Origin: Cordylochernes scorpioides
Lineage: Eukaryota; Arthropoda; Arachnida; Pseudoscorpiones; Chernetidae
Reading direction: 5' to 3'
DNA length: 64,000 bases
NCBI GenBank assembly: GCA_030710605.1
Contig: CP092880.1
Span: 21,075,680-21,139,679 of the forward strand
The notes below the pieces were generated by a model. It was not told where the DNA came from. It searched no databases and saw only the letters and a program-made list of their open reading frames with translations. Below, in pieces: positions 22,691 through 33,054 of this stretch (its first letter is position 1; the number at the start of each line of letters is the position of its first letter). Made by a program: the position numbers and the translations under genes.

Positions 22691-22804
22691 TTCCTTTATT
22701 TTATATTTTTCAATATAATTCAAACATACGCTTGAAATCTAGGCATATTAAAATAAAAAGAAACTCATTGTGGGAGAATATTTTATATTTTAAACGTTTT
22801 TCAC

Positions 22805-23000
22805 TGTTGAAAAAAGGAGGAAGATAGGAGAGGGCACTGAACACCGGAGGATTTTATTGAACCGATCACGGTAAGATAACACAACTAACTAACTAACAAT
22901 GATATGCCATCCATATATACACCGCAACACACCACAGAGTAACAGGTCACTGGTCAAAAACAATTATATCATGAAATCCGAGTGAATTGCCATTTTAACA
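22805..23000 (-). repeat. Copia 3' LTR
   Basis: 196 bp bounded by TGTT and AACA on the plus strand. On the element's strand it is preceded by the polypurine stretch at 23001-23010. Confidence 0.93.
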
Positions 23001-23023
23001 CTTCCTCTCAATTCATCAGATTT

Positions 23024-25684
23024 CTACATTCCAAATCCAGTGACGTGTTTTTCATACAAAAACCTTGGTAGGCCTTTAGTAAGGATGTCGGCAACATTTT
23101 CTTGGGTTGGTGTGTGGACGACCTCGACAAGTCCATCGCTGCAAATGCTTCTGATGAAATGCCATTTGATGTCAATATGCTTAGTTCTGGCATGATAAAC
23201 CGGATTCCTCGCCAGCTGTTGAGCACCCTGGTTATCCGTCTTCAGAACAGTCGGTCCATTCAGCAATTCACCAAATCCCATCTCATCCAACAGCGCTCTA
23301 AGGTAGACTGCCTCCTTTCCTGCTTCACAAAGTGCGATGTACTCAGATTCTGTGCTCGAAAGAGTGACAGTCTGCTGCTTCTTCGATTCCCAGGCTATTG
23401 GACCTCTTGCCAAAAAGTAAACAATTCCCGTATGAGACTTTCTATCCACGAGGTTTTCACCCCAATCAGCGTCGGCATAACCATGAAGAGCCTCATTAGA
23501 TTTCCTGTAGGTAATCCTCAAACATGAGGTGCCTTTCAAATAGCGGAGGACACGCTTGGCAGCATTCCAGTGCTGTCTCCTAGGATCATTACTGAACTGT
23601 CCCAAAGCACTAACTGCATAGGCTATATCGGGCCTTGTCGACACTGAGAGATATATCAATGATCCAATCAGTGATTGGTATTCTACCTTTTTCACTGGCT
23701 CATTCTCACCTTCTATAGATGAAATTTTTGTTAACTTGGAGTTCGAGTCCATGGGTGTAGAAATAGGCTTTGCCTCTTTCATTCTATATTTCGCCAGAAG
23801 TTCTTCAATATATCTCTCTTGATCTATGGATATTGAACCATCCTCTTTCATTTGTATCCTTATACCCAGGCAACAATTTATCCCTCCAAGATCCTTTATT
23901 TTGAATATCCTTTTCATACTTTCTTTAAAGGATTTCAACGTGTCTTCTCTTTCAGCCGCAATTATCAGATCATCAACATAGATTGCCACCAGGAGAATAC
24001 CTTCATCATGCTTGATATAGACACAATTGTCAGATTGAAGTTGCTTCAGTCCCAAATTCTTTAATTCATTGTCAAGCTTTTCATGCCAAACTATTCCAGC
24101 TTGTTTTAACCCATAAATGGCCTTCTTGAGTCGACATACCTTCTCTGGATATTTTCTTGAGACGAAGTTTTCCGGCTGTGTCATGAAAATGTCTTCTTTA
24201 ATTTCTCCATTCAAATAAGCGGATTGAACGTCCATCTGATGGAGTATCAAGTTGTATTCAACAGCCAAGGCTAAAAACATTCTAATAGTACTTTGGCGCA
24301 CTACTGGGGCAAAAGTTTCCTCGTAGTTTATTCCGTACTGCTGTGAATAGCCTTTTGCTACTAGGCAAGCCTTATGGCGCTCAACAGAACCATCACTATT
24401 GCATTTCGTTTTGAATACCCATTTGGTTCCTATGATGTTTCGATTCTTAGGGGGATCAACCAATTCCCAAGTTTTGTTCTCAATCAAGGAATCAAACTCT
24501 TCCTCCATTGCTTTCTTCCAAAAATAAGAATCCCTTCCTGACAGCGCTTCCTCTGCGTCTTTTGGATCTGGCAAGTATTTCGCCTCTAGAAGTTCTTGCG
24601 TTGACAAATTGGCTGTAGGATATTCCTTTCTTGGTCGGCCAGGTTTTCCCGTTCTAATATACCTTGGTCTTCCTCTTCCTCTTCTAGAAATTATGACTCC
24701 ACTTTCTGATGGCTCGTTTAACACTTCAGATACTTCTAGATCCGATTGGCTTTCAATTTCAGCTTTTGGATCAATTTCTGATGTACTTCCTCTTTCTTCT
24801 ATTAGAGGGATTTCCTTGAAAGAAGCCCTTTCTGAACCAACATCAATTTCAACGACTTCATTCCTAATTTTGGACAATTCTGGTTCAATAAAACGTACAT
24901 CTCTACTTTTTATAATTGTACGTGTACCAGGCTTCCAAAGTCTGTATGCCTTAGATTCTGTTAAATAGCCTATTAACTTGTATTCCTCACTGCGAGGTGC
25001 GAATTTAGATCTATTCGGCCTATTATTCACGGCAAACGATTTACTTCCTATAATTTTTAAATGAGAAACTACAGGTTTTCTTTTGGTAAATAGCTCATGT
25101 GGAGTTTTACAATCGTTATTTCTCGGGCATCTATTTCTGATATAAGTTGATGTATGTATCAATTCAGCCCATAAAGTTTCAGGTAAATCACCTTCGATCA
25201 TGAAGCACCTAGTCATATCCAGTAGAGTTCTATTCGCTCTTTCAGCTACACCGTTCTGTTGAGGTGTATATTCGACAGAGAGCTGACGTCCTATACCTTC
25301 TCCTTCTAGGTAATCTTTGAACTCTTTGCTAAGGTATTCAGGCGCATTATCCCTTCTAATGCATTTCAACCTTTTTCCGGTTTGCTTATCAGCATAATTT
25401 TTGAATATTCTAAATCCTTTGAATACTTCACTTCTTGATTTCATTATAAATGTAAATATGAATCCTGAGAAGTCATCAATAAATGTTAAAAAATAAAGGG
25501 CGCCACCCAATGATTTTGTTCTCATGGGACCACATATATCAGTATGGATCAGCTCCAGTGGTTCCCTTGATCTTGTAAAAGACTCTTTCTGAAAAGGTAG
25601 CCTTGTTTGTTTACCTTTCAAACAAACTTCACAGGTAAAACTTTTAACATCAAAATTTGGCAGGCCGTAAACAATATTTTGCAT
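23024..25684 (-). CDS. Copia integrase-reverse transcriptase-RNase H
   Basis: An 886-residue open frame. The integrase core has the DDE triad at D49 (HTDICGP), D112 (RRDNAPEYL) and E148 (NGVAERANRTL), with 35 residues between the last two as in retroviral-type integrases. The RT has NIIGTKWVFK near residue 430 and catalytic YVDD at 569-572. RNase H has LSSTESEYIALCEAGKEA near 775 and ends with the usual HTKHIDIKWHF region. The upstream zinc-binding CEVC is at residues 18-21, but its His partners are in the preceding frame. The Met start is only the first in-frame Met; normally this would be one polyprotein with gag. Confidence 0.92.
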   Translation of the reverse strand: MQNIVYGLPNFDVKSFTCEVCLKGKQTRLPFQKESFTRSREPLELIHTDICGPMRTKSLGGALYFLTFIDDFSGFIFTFIMKSRSEVFKGFRIFKNYADKQTGKRLKCIRRDNAPEYLSKEFKDYLEGEGIGRQLSVEYTPQQNGVAERANRTLLDMTRCFMIEGDLPETLWAELIHTSTYIRNRCPRNNDCKTPHELFTKRKPVVSHLKIIGSKSFAVNNRPNRSKFAPRSEEYKLIGYLTESKAYRLWKPGTRTIIKSRDVRFIEPELSKIRNEVVEIDVGSERASFKEIPLIEERGSTSEIDPKAEIESQSDLEVSEVLNEPSESGVIISRRGRGRPRYIRTGKPGRPRKEYPTANLSTQELLEAKYLPDPKDAEEALSGRDSYFWKKAMEEEFDSLIENKTWELVDPPKNRNIIGTKWVFKTKCNSDGSVERHKACLVAKGYSQQYGINYEETFAPVVRQSTIRMFLALAVEYNLILHQMDVQSAYLNGEIKEDIFMTQPENFVSRKYPEKVCRLKKAIYGLKQAGIVWHEKLDNELKNLGLKQLQSDNCVYIKHDEGILLVAIYVDDLIIAAEREDTLKSFKESMKRIFKIKDLGGINCCLGIRIQMKEDGSISIDQERYIEELLAKYRMKEAKPISTPMDSNSKLTKISSIEGENEPVKKVEYQSLIGSLIYLSVSTRPDIAYAVSALGQFSNDPRRQHWNAAKRVLRYLKGTSCLRITYRKSNEALHGYADADWGENLVDRKSHTGIVYFLARGPIAWESKKQQTVTLSSTESEYIALCEAGKEAVYLRALLDEMGFGELLNGPTVLKTDNQGAQQLARNPVYHARTKHIDIKWHFIRSICSDGLVEVVHTPTQENVADILTKGLPRFLYEKHVTGFGM

Positions 25685-25686
25685 TT

Positions 25687-26943
25687 TTAGTTTTTGAGAT
25701 CTTGCAAATTTAAATGGCCAAATCTACTATGCCATTTTTCGTAATTTTTCTCTCCAGCTATGCAAATTTCTCTTTTCGCTAATGCCTTAGGACTATTGAT
25801 TTGACTTAAGATGTAAAGTCCATTCCTTTCATAGGCCTGTATGCAAATTTTTGGGCGAATGTTCACAATTTCAGCTTTTCTGTGCTTGAAATTAACGACA
25901 TTAAATTTACTTGTGCACCTACTGATAGAAAATAGATTTCCATTTAATCTAGGTACAAACAGCACATCTTCTAAGGATAGGGTTACAGTTCCAGTATTGC
26001 TCTGACATTCCAATTTTACATTCCCCTTTCCTATAGCTTCAATGAATTGACCATCTGCCAGTGTAATTTTTATTGGTGCAGTGTCTTCAAAATGAGTGAA
26101 TGACTTCTTTGAGCTACACATGTGGGCAGTTACGCCACTATCCAAGCACCACTCGTTTGCATCAAGTTTGTTTAAACATTCGATTCCTAATGATGCAACC
26201 ATTTCAGTTCTAGGACCCTTGTATTTTCTTTTTCTGCAATCAGCAACTTTATGTCCCTTTTTCCCACAGAAGTGGCAGTTAAATGGGGATCCTTTCGCCT
26301 TTGGCTTCGATGTACTTGAGAAAGGCTTTCTTTCCGAATTACCAAGGAATACCTTTTCTTCAGAATCGGTTGTACCGTTCAATTCAGTTTGTCTGATTGC
26401 CTCCTCCAGCATTTTTACTTTTAAAGTTTCAAAGTTCGGCAACTTGTCCCTAGTTTCAATGGCAGTTCTAAAACCCTCATAACTCTCGGGAAGGCTACAC
26501 AACAGAAGGATGGAAAGGAAGTCTTCTGGGACTTGTGCATCCATTTCACTCAACTTGTCAGCCAAACTGCTAAATTTGTTGAGATAATCCTGCATCCTTT
26601 CATTTGGTTTCATTTTCAATAATATTAACTGTTTCGTAAGAAACACCTTCGTTGCAGGTCCTTTTGGCTGATGCACTTCATTTAAAAGCTTCCATGCCTC
26701 TGCAGAAGTTTTACATCGCTTCACGTGTATTATTTCTGAAGGACTTAAACTTAGGACTATAGTTGCTAGCGCCTTCTGGTCATTCTTCTCCCATTCAGCA
26801 GATTCTACTTCGGTTTCAGGTTTGATCCTTATGCTATTTGCATAATCCCAAAGTTCGGAATGAATTAGAATCATCTTCATTTGCATCTTCCATGTCTCGT
26901 AATTTTCGGAATTTAATTTTTCTATTTGGTAAAGACTTGACAT
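25687..26943 (-). CDS. Copia gag-protease
   Basis: I start it at the Met of MSSLYQIEKLNSENYETWK (26943), because the upstream in-frame part crosses the primer site and LTR. Gag has the copia-type capsid (retrotran_gag) region, then the zinc knuckle CHFCGKKGHKVADC (26220-26280). The aspartic protease motif is WCLDSGVTAHM, and the pre-integrase WHSRFGHL supplies the His pair of an HHCC zinc site. The frame stops at 25687, inside that zinc domain; the continuation is in the -1 frame. A single-base indel in an A-rich run is the likely cause. Confidence 0.9.
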   Translation of the reverse strand: MSSLYQIEKLNSENYETWKMQMKMILIHSELWDYANSIRIKPETEVESAEWEKNDQKALATIVLSLSPSEIIHVKRCKTSAEAWKLLNEVHQPKGPATKVFLTKQLILLKMKPNERMQDYLNKFSSLADKLSEMDAQVPEDFLSILLLCSLPESYEGFRTAIETRDKLPNFETLKVKMLEEAIRQTELNGTTDSEEKVFLGNSERKPFSSTSKPKAKGSPFNCHFCGKKGHKVADCRKRKYKGPRTEMVASLGIECLNKLDANEWCLDSGVTAHMCSSKKSFTHFEDTAPIKITLADGQFIEAIGKGNVKLECQSNTGTVTLSLEDVLFVPRLNGNLFSISRCTSKFNVVNFKHRKAEIVNIRPKICIQAYERNGLYILSQINSPKALAKREICIAGEKNYEKWHSRFGHLNLQDLKN

Positions 26944-26999
26944 TTTTGAAATATTCTTACCAGATGCAATTTTATTGGCGCATTCCTGGGCCCATAACC

Positions 27000-27194
27000 T
27001 GTTAAAAAAGGAGGAAGATAGGAGAGGGCACTGAACACCGGAGGATTTTATTGAACCGATCACGGTAAGATAACACAACTAACTAACTAACAATGATATT
27101 CCATCCATATATAAACCGCAACACACCACAGAGTAACAGGTCACTGGTCAAAAACAATTATATCATGAAATCCGAGAGAATTGCCATTTTAACA
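27000..27194 (-). repeat. Copia 5' LTR
   Basis: 195 bp, the promoter-side LTR for minus-strand transcription. It differs from the other LTR at three bases and one indel. The primer site adjoins at 26986-26999. Confidence 0.93.
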
Positions 27195-27199
27195 TTCAC

Positions 27200-28055
27200 A
27201 ATTTATTATGAATACGATTTATTGTTTCGCCAAAATGTTTAATTTTCATAAGCTCATTTTTAGTCATATTTTTCTAAAATGTAGCTTATATCTAGTTGAG
27301 ATTGCTAATCACATTTTACAAAGTTATTTTAAAACTTTCATTATTTTTGTTTTCTTAATCATCTTTAAGAATATCAGGATAATGGAATTTCTTCGGTATT
27401 GATATATCAGATTGATCATATAAATTCTTACCTTCATTCTTCAACATATTGGTATTTATATACAGTATAATGTTTGTCATATTGTCTTAATATATTCGTA
27501 TTACTTCTTTATTCTTTCTAAATGTGCGCCAGCATTTTCTTGTTAAAATTAAATATTGAATTATATGAAAAATTGTATTCTAATTCTTCATATCTTTTAT
27601 AATTTGTAAAAGAATATTTCTTATTTATTCTCGTTCTCTCTCTCTCTCTCTTCTTAGATATTTTGATTGCTTCGTTAATTAGATTTTGTTCAATGAGTTT
27701 ATTTCTTATTTCATAATATACTAAAAGATAGAGATTTCATTGTTTTTGTTTTATAAATGTTGTTAATCCAAAAATCGGGATTTAACGTGGTCAAATTTCA
27801 ATAAATATATTACAATATTTCATTGAATTTTTTTTTTCAAATATTATTTTGATATGAATTAGGATTTTTCAAAATTATATTTGTTTGATTTATTAAGTAA
27901 AAAATTCAAAATTTAATAATTTTCTTTGTAATTTATATTATATGATTATGGATGGTCAGATTTTTAATGGAAACTAGAAATGTTTCTAACACTGATTATT
28001 ATTTAGATATATCCATTGTTATACTGACAAAAGTTATAATTTATTTTTTTAATAT
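27200..28055. other. AT-rich intron sequence
   Basis: No gene or repeat family recognised; a short TC microsatellite is near 27633-27655. Confidence 0.5.
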
Positions 28056-28059
28056 TGAA

Positions 28060-30422
28060 GGAGGGAGATATGGAGAGACAATGTGGCCCACCCTCAGTAG
28101 AGGAAGACATTGAAGGAGGAAGATATGGAGAGACCATGTGGCCCACCCTCAGTAGAGGAAGACATTGAAGGAGGAAGATATGGAGAGACCATGTGGCCCA
28201 CCCTCAGTAGAGGAAGGCATTGAAGGAGGGAGATAAGGAGAGACCATGTGGCCCACCCTCAGTAGAGGAAGGCATTGAAGGAGGGAGATATGGAGAGACC
28301 ATGTGGCCCACCCTCAGTGGAGGAAGACATTGAAGGAGGGAGATAAGGAGAGACCATGTGGCCCACCCTCAGTAGAGGAAGGCATTGAAGGAGGGAGATA
28401 AGGAGAGACCATGTGGCCCACCCTCAGTAGAGGAAGGCATTGAAGGAGGGAGATAAGGAGAGACCATGTGGCCCACCCTCAGTAGAGGAAGACATTGAAG
28501 GAGGGAGATAAGGAGAGACCATGTGGCCCATCCTCAGTAGAGGAAGACATTGAAGGAGGAGATATGGAGAGACCATGTGGCCCACCCTCAGTAGGGGAAG
28601 ACATTGAAGGAGGAAGATATGGAGAGACCATGTGGCCCACCCTCAGTAGAGGAAGGCATTGAAGGAGGGAGATAAGGAGAGACCATGTGGCCCACCCTCA
28701 GTAGAGGAAGACACTGAAGGAGGGAGATATGGAGAGACCATGTGGCCCACCCTCAGTAGAGGAAGGCGTTGAAGGAGGGAGATATGGAGAGACCATGTGG
28801 CCCACCCTCAGTAGAGGAAGGCGTTGAAGGAGGGAAATATAGAGAGACCATGTGGCCCACCTTCAGTAGAGGAAGGCATTGAAGAAGGGAGATATGGAGA
28901 GACCATGTGGCCCACCCTCAGTAGAGGAAGGCATTGAAGAAGGGAAATATAGAGAGACCATGTGGCCCACCTTCAGTAGAGGAAGGCATTGAAGGAGAGA
29001 GATAAGGAGAGACCATGTGGCCCACCCTCAGTAGAGGAAGACATTGAAGGAGGGAGATAAGGAGACCATGTGGCCCACCCTCAGTTGAGGAAGACATTGA
29101 AGGAGGAGATATGGAGAGACCATGTGGCCCACCCTCAGTAGGGGAAGACATTGAAGGAGGAAGATATGGAGAGACCATGTGGCCCACCCTCAGTAGAGAA
29201 AGGCATTGAAGGAGGGAGATAAGGAGAGACCATGTGGCCCACCCTCAGTAGAGGAAGACACTGAAGGAGGGAGATATGGAGAGACCATGTGGCCCACCCT
29301 CAGTAGAGGAAGGCATTGAAGGAGGGAGATATGGAGAGACCATGTGGCCCACCCTCAGTAGAGGAAGGCATTGAAGGAGGGAAATATAGAGACCGTGTGG
29401 CCCACCTTCAGTAGAGGAAGGCATTGAAGAAGGGAGATATGGAGAGACCATGTGGCCCACCCTCAGTAGAGGAAGGCATTGAAGAAGGGAAATATAGAGA
29501 GGCCATGAGGCCCACCTTCAGTAGAGGAAGGCATTGAAGGAGGGAGATATGGAGAGACCATGTGGTCCACCCTCAGTAGAGGAAAACACTAAAAAAGGGA
29601 AATATGGAGAGACCATGTGGCCCACCCTCAGTAGAGGAAGGCATTGAAGGAGGGAGATATGGAGAGACCATGTGGCCCACCCTCAGTAAAGGAAGGCATT
29701 GAAGGAGGGAGATATGGAGAGACCATGTGGCCCACCCTCAGTAGAGGAAGACATTGAAGTAGGGAGATAGGGAGAGACCATGTGGCTCATCCTCAGTAGA
29801 GGAAGACATTGAAGGAGGGAGATATGGAGAGACCATGTGGCTCACCCTCAGTAGAGGAAGGCATTGAAGGAGGGAGATATGGAGATACCATGTGACCCAC
29901 CCTCAGTAGAGGAAGGCATTGAAGGAGGGAGATATGGAGAGACCATGTGGCTCACCCTCAGTAGAGGAAGGCATTGAAGGAGGGAGATAAGGAGAGACCA
30001 TGTGGCCCACCCTCAGTAGAGGAAGACATTGAAGGAGAGAGATAATATAATACAATGAAATTATGATTGAGGAAGGCTCCACCATCTTGCTAGAGTCCTC
30101 CTCCAGACGATGAGAGGGTCTTCTTGGACGCCCCGTATCTCCAGGCCCAGGAAGTGATAGAGAGAGATAAGGAGAGACCATGTGGCCCACCCTCAGTAGA
30201 GGAAGACATTGAAGAAGGGAGATAAGGAGAGACCATGTGGCCCACCCTCGGTAGAGGAAGACATTGAAGGAGGGAGATAAGGAGAGACCATGTGGCCCAC
30301 CCTCAGTAGAGGAAGACATTGAAGGAGGAGATATGGAGAGACCATGTGGCCCACCCTCAGTAGAGGAAGACATTGAAGGAGGAAGAAATGTAGAGACCAT
30401 GTGGCTCACCCTCAGTAGAGGA
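28060..30422 (+). repeat. 55-bp satellite array, main block
   Basis: About 40 head-to-tail copies of a 55-bp unit such as GAAGGAGGGAGATATGGAGA followed by GACCATGTGGCCCACCCTCA and GTAGAGGAAGGCATT. Copies differ by a few bases and by small indels. Because 55 is not a multiple of three and the unit has few stops, long frames occur on the minus strand; I regard them as non-coding. The array is interrupted at 30045-30160 by a small insertion and continues at 32797-33054 and 33811-33975. Confidence 0.95.
30045..30160 (-). mobile_element. 116-bp insertion in the satellite
   Basis: Flanked by the 9-bp direct repeat AGAGAGATA (30036-30044 and 30161-30169). The inserted sequence has a different composition and on the minus strand reads CTGGGCCTGGAGATACGGGG onward into an AT-rich end (TTTCATTGTATTATAT). 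It looks like a 5'-truncated retroposon tail; the source is not recognised. Confidence 0.6.
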
Positions 30423-32796
30423 TGTTTTATACAAATGCTCTTTATTTGTCCGGATAAAACTATATAAGCAAAAGTCGTTTTAGGTAACAAGACTATCCCT
30501 ATTCTCCTCTCGCTCGACTGGCACACACGCTCTATATATAGCTGGCACAAATAAGTTATAACAACTATGCAAATCGTGCCAAACATGCCACGAGAAAATA
30601 TGCAAAGAGCAAACATGCAAATATACCACACACCTGCTCACATCCCCCTTTTTAAGATCTGAAATATATACTTATACATTACAAACTTTAAATGCACAGT
30701 ATAATCAACAATGAAGGCGATCCACGGGTTTAACAATTCGTCCACTCCGTGTTCTTATCTGGCCGTCATCTCAGTCGCCAGAGGGATAATCCACAGCTGG
30801 GGTCTTTTCATTTTTAACCAGTTCCTCCATGTCCCTAGCTCCGCAGCGTCGATCATATCTGGATTTCATATCCCTTCTCCTCCTCTCCTCCTTTCTTTTC
30901 AGGGTCTGAGAGTCCACCAACCTTGGATTAAGATTCTCTGGTGCAATTGGCAAGGTCGTTCGGAGTTTACGTCCCATGAGAAGCTCAGCAGGGCTGCAAC
31001 CGTTCTCCAAAGGGGTCGATCGACACTCCAGGAGTCCAAGCGATGGGTCTTGATTTTTCTTGAGGATCAACTTAGGAATTTTCACACCTGCTTCTGTCAT
31101 CCCATTGCTCTGCGGGAATCTAGGACTTGAAGTAACCTGTGTGAATCCGTACTGCCTTGCGAAATTTGGTACCCGTCGAGGAGTATGCACAGCATATGGG
31201 CCTGCTCCAGGTTTCAATTTGATTTCGCAAGGGCTTCCGATCTGTCCCAGTCCTTCAAATACTTCGGGGAATTCCTTGATTGGGTCAATTTTCGTCGCAA
31301 CCACTTCAATTCGCCTCGCCAGGTTCAAGAGCTCACATGCCCGGCGACTCAGAAGAGGTTCACTCAACCGACGAATGACATAAATCCTCTCCTTGATTTC
31401 ATAACTGCCATTTCGCAGCGTTGACACAAACATACCCACAGTCTGAAGTTCGGAAAATTCAGCAGCTCTAAGGTTGATGTTACTCTCTACCAGTCGTTGC
31501 TGTCCCATTATCGTCTTGAAGAGATACAGAGGAACACATGTAACATCCGCCTGGGAGTCGAGCTTGAACTTCACCTGTTTCCCGTTCACCTGGATTTCTG
31601 CTGTCCATCGCCTCCTGCACTCGCCTTCATCATCATCGAGATTAGATGAATCCGCTACAGCTGAGACACCCAGGAGAAAACCAATTTCTTCATCAAGTTC
31701 AGAAACAGCTTTGACTTTCGCAGTCTTCGCCTGCTTATCTGGGCAGCTATTTGCAAAATGGCCAGTTTTTGAACACAGGTTACATCTTTTTCCTTCAGCA
31801 CGGCAGGCCTGTCCTTCCCTGTGGGTGAAACCTCCGCACTTTGGACATCTTGTTCTTGTTTTGGCTGACTTTTCCTTCTTCCCCGAAGGATGCTGTTGTT
31901 GCTTCGGTGAAAGTTTTCTCGAGTTGAACCTCACCTGGTTGACCATTTGGCTTGTTGAGGGACGCTGCAGGTCGACTTGCTGCTGTCGAACGGCTTCCTG
32001 CTGTCGAACCATTTTCACAGCCTTTTCCAAAGTCAGTTCGCTGTCCAACTGCATTCTTTCAGATAACGCCTTGTCCCTCACCCCAACCACTATTCGGTCA
32101 CGGATCAACTGCTCATGAAGACTCTCGAATTCGCAACTATCAGCCAATTTGTACAATGAAGTGATAAATTCGTCGACTGGCTCTCGATCCTCTTGTACTC
32201 TTGAGTTAAATTTCGCACGTTCGTAGATAATATTCTTTCCTACACAGAAGTGGCTGTCGAAGGCCTTGAGGACGGAATCATATTTCGTTGCCTCTTCCTC
32301 CTTTTCGAACCTAAAGGTCCTGAATATATCATCCGCGCGGTCTCCTATCAAGTACATCAGCAAATCAATCTTGTACGCCTCCTCTTTCTTCTTCATTCCA
32401 CTGACCACGAGGTATCGTTCGAATCGCTTCCTCCATTTTGGCCATTCGTTGGGAGTCGAGAAGTCGAAAGTTTCTGGAGGTTGAATCAGAGCCATGTTGA
32501 ATTATCTTCCAAGGTACACCAAAACGCTACTTTGCAATATACGGGTTCGTATTTTATCCAGTCACCGCTGCCACCATGTTTTATACAAATGCTCTTTATT
32601 TGTCCGGATAAAACTATATAAGCAAAAGTCATTTTAGGTAACAAGACTATCCCTATTCTCCTCTCGCTGGACTGGCACACACGCTCTATATATAGCTGGC
32701 ACAAATAGGTTATAACAACTATGCAAATCGTGCCAAACATGCCACGAGCAAATATGCAAAGAGCAAACATGCAAATATACCACACACCTGCTCACA
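30423..32796 (-). mobile_element. Ty3/gypsy LTR element with internal deletion
   Basis: The 220-bp LTRs at 30423-30642 and 32577-32796 (TG...CA) differ at four positions. They are flanked by the 5-bp duplication GAGGA (30418-30422 and 32797-32801), both inside satellite units. On the minus strand a TGG-starting primer-site candidate adjoins the 5' LTR at about 32558-32576, and the purine tract AAAAAGGGGGA precedes the 3' LTR (30643-30653). Only 1.9 kb of internal sequence remains; the RT and RNase H regions are absent. Confidence 0.93.
30771..32495 (-). CDS. Gag-protease with in-frame fusion to an integrase remnant
   Basis: An intact 574-residue frame starting MALIQPPETFDFSTPNEWPK. The gag capsid region is followed by Cys/His clusters, CPKCGGFTHREGQAC and the zinc knuckle CNLCSKTGHFANSC. 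A retropepsin region follows (FKLDSQADVTCVP), in which the usual D-S/T-G active site reads DSQ. Near residue 443 the protein jumps from PRRVP to FARQYGFTQVTSS, which belongs to the integrase core. RT, RNase H and the integrase N-terminus are missing, yet the frame is kept. The C-terminal part keeps the integrase-end motif NGCSPAELLMGRKLRT. It resembles the mag-like (K02A2.6-type) invertebrate gypsy group. Confidence 0.88.
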   Translation of the reverse strand: MALIQPPETFDFSTPNEWPKWRKRFERYLVVSGMKKKEEAYKIDLLMYLIGDRADDIFRTFRFEKEEEATKYDSVLKAFDSHFCVGKNIIYERAKFNSRVQEDREPVDEFITSLYKLADSCEFESLHEQLIRDRIVVGVRDKALSERMQLDSELTLEKAVKMVRQQEAVRQQQVDLQRPSTSQMVNQVRFNSRKLSPKQQQHPSGKKEKSAKTRTRCPKCGGFTHREGQACRAEGKRCNLCSKTGHFANSCPDKQAKTAKVKAVSELDEEIGFLLGVSAVADSSNLDDDEGECRRRWTAEIQVNGKQVKFKLDSQADVTCVPLYLFKTIMGQQRLVESNINLRAAEFSELQTVGMFVSTLRNGSYEIKERIYVIRRLSEPLLSRRACELLNLARRIEVVATKIDPIKEFPEVFEGLGQIGSPCEIKLKPGAGPYAVHTPRRVPNFARQYGFTQVTSSPRFPQSNGMTEAGVKIPKLILKKNQDPSLGLLECRSTPLENGCSPAELLMGRKLRTTLPIAPENLNPRLVDSQTLKRKEERRRRDMKSRYDRRCGARDMEELVKNEKTPAVDYPSGD

Positions 32797-33054
32797 GAGG
32801 AAGACACTGAAGGAGGGAGATATGGAGAGACCATGTGGCCCACCCTCAGTAGAGGAAGGCATTGAAGGAGGGAGATATGGAGAGACCATGTGGCCCACCC
32901 TCAGTAGAGGAAGGCATTGAAGGAGGGAAATATAGAGAGACCATGTGGCCCACCCTCAGTAGAGGAAGGCATTGAAGAAGGGAGATATGAAGAGACCATG
33001 TGACCCACCCTCAGTAGAGGAAGACATTGAAGGAGGGAGATATGGAGACAATGA
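32797..33054 (+). repeat. 55-bp satellite, second block
   Basis: Continuation of the 28060-30422 array after the LTR element, about 4.7 units, starting with the duplicated GAGGA. Confidence 0.92.

Larger units (their letters stand above)
22805..27194 (-). mobile_element. Ty1/copia LTR retrotransposon, nearly complete
   Basis: LTRs lie at 22805-23000 and 27000-27194 (TG...CA, about 195 bp, three substitutions and one indel apart), flanked by the 5-bp duplication TTCAC (22800-22804, 27195-27199). Read on the minus strand, the 5' LTR is followed at once by GGTTATGGGCCCAG, the copia-type primer site complementary to an internal part of initiator tRNA-Met. A purine tract (GAGAGGAAG) precedes the 3' LTR. 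Gag-protease and integrase-RT-RNase H are present but separated by a frame break. Low LTR divergence indicates a recent insertion. Confidence 0.95.

Noticed and set aside
28918-30631. Minus-strand open frames of 70-240 codons with repeated MGHMVSPYLPPSM-like peptides
   Set aside because: They are read from the 55-bp satellite. The peptide changes register with each unit because 55 is not divisible by three, and there is no start, splice or composition signal of a gene.
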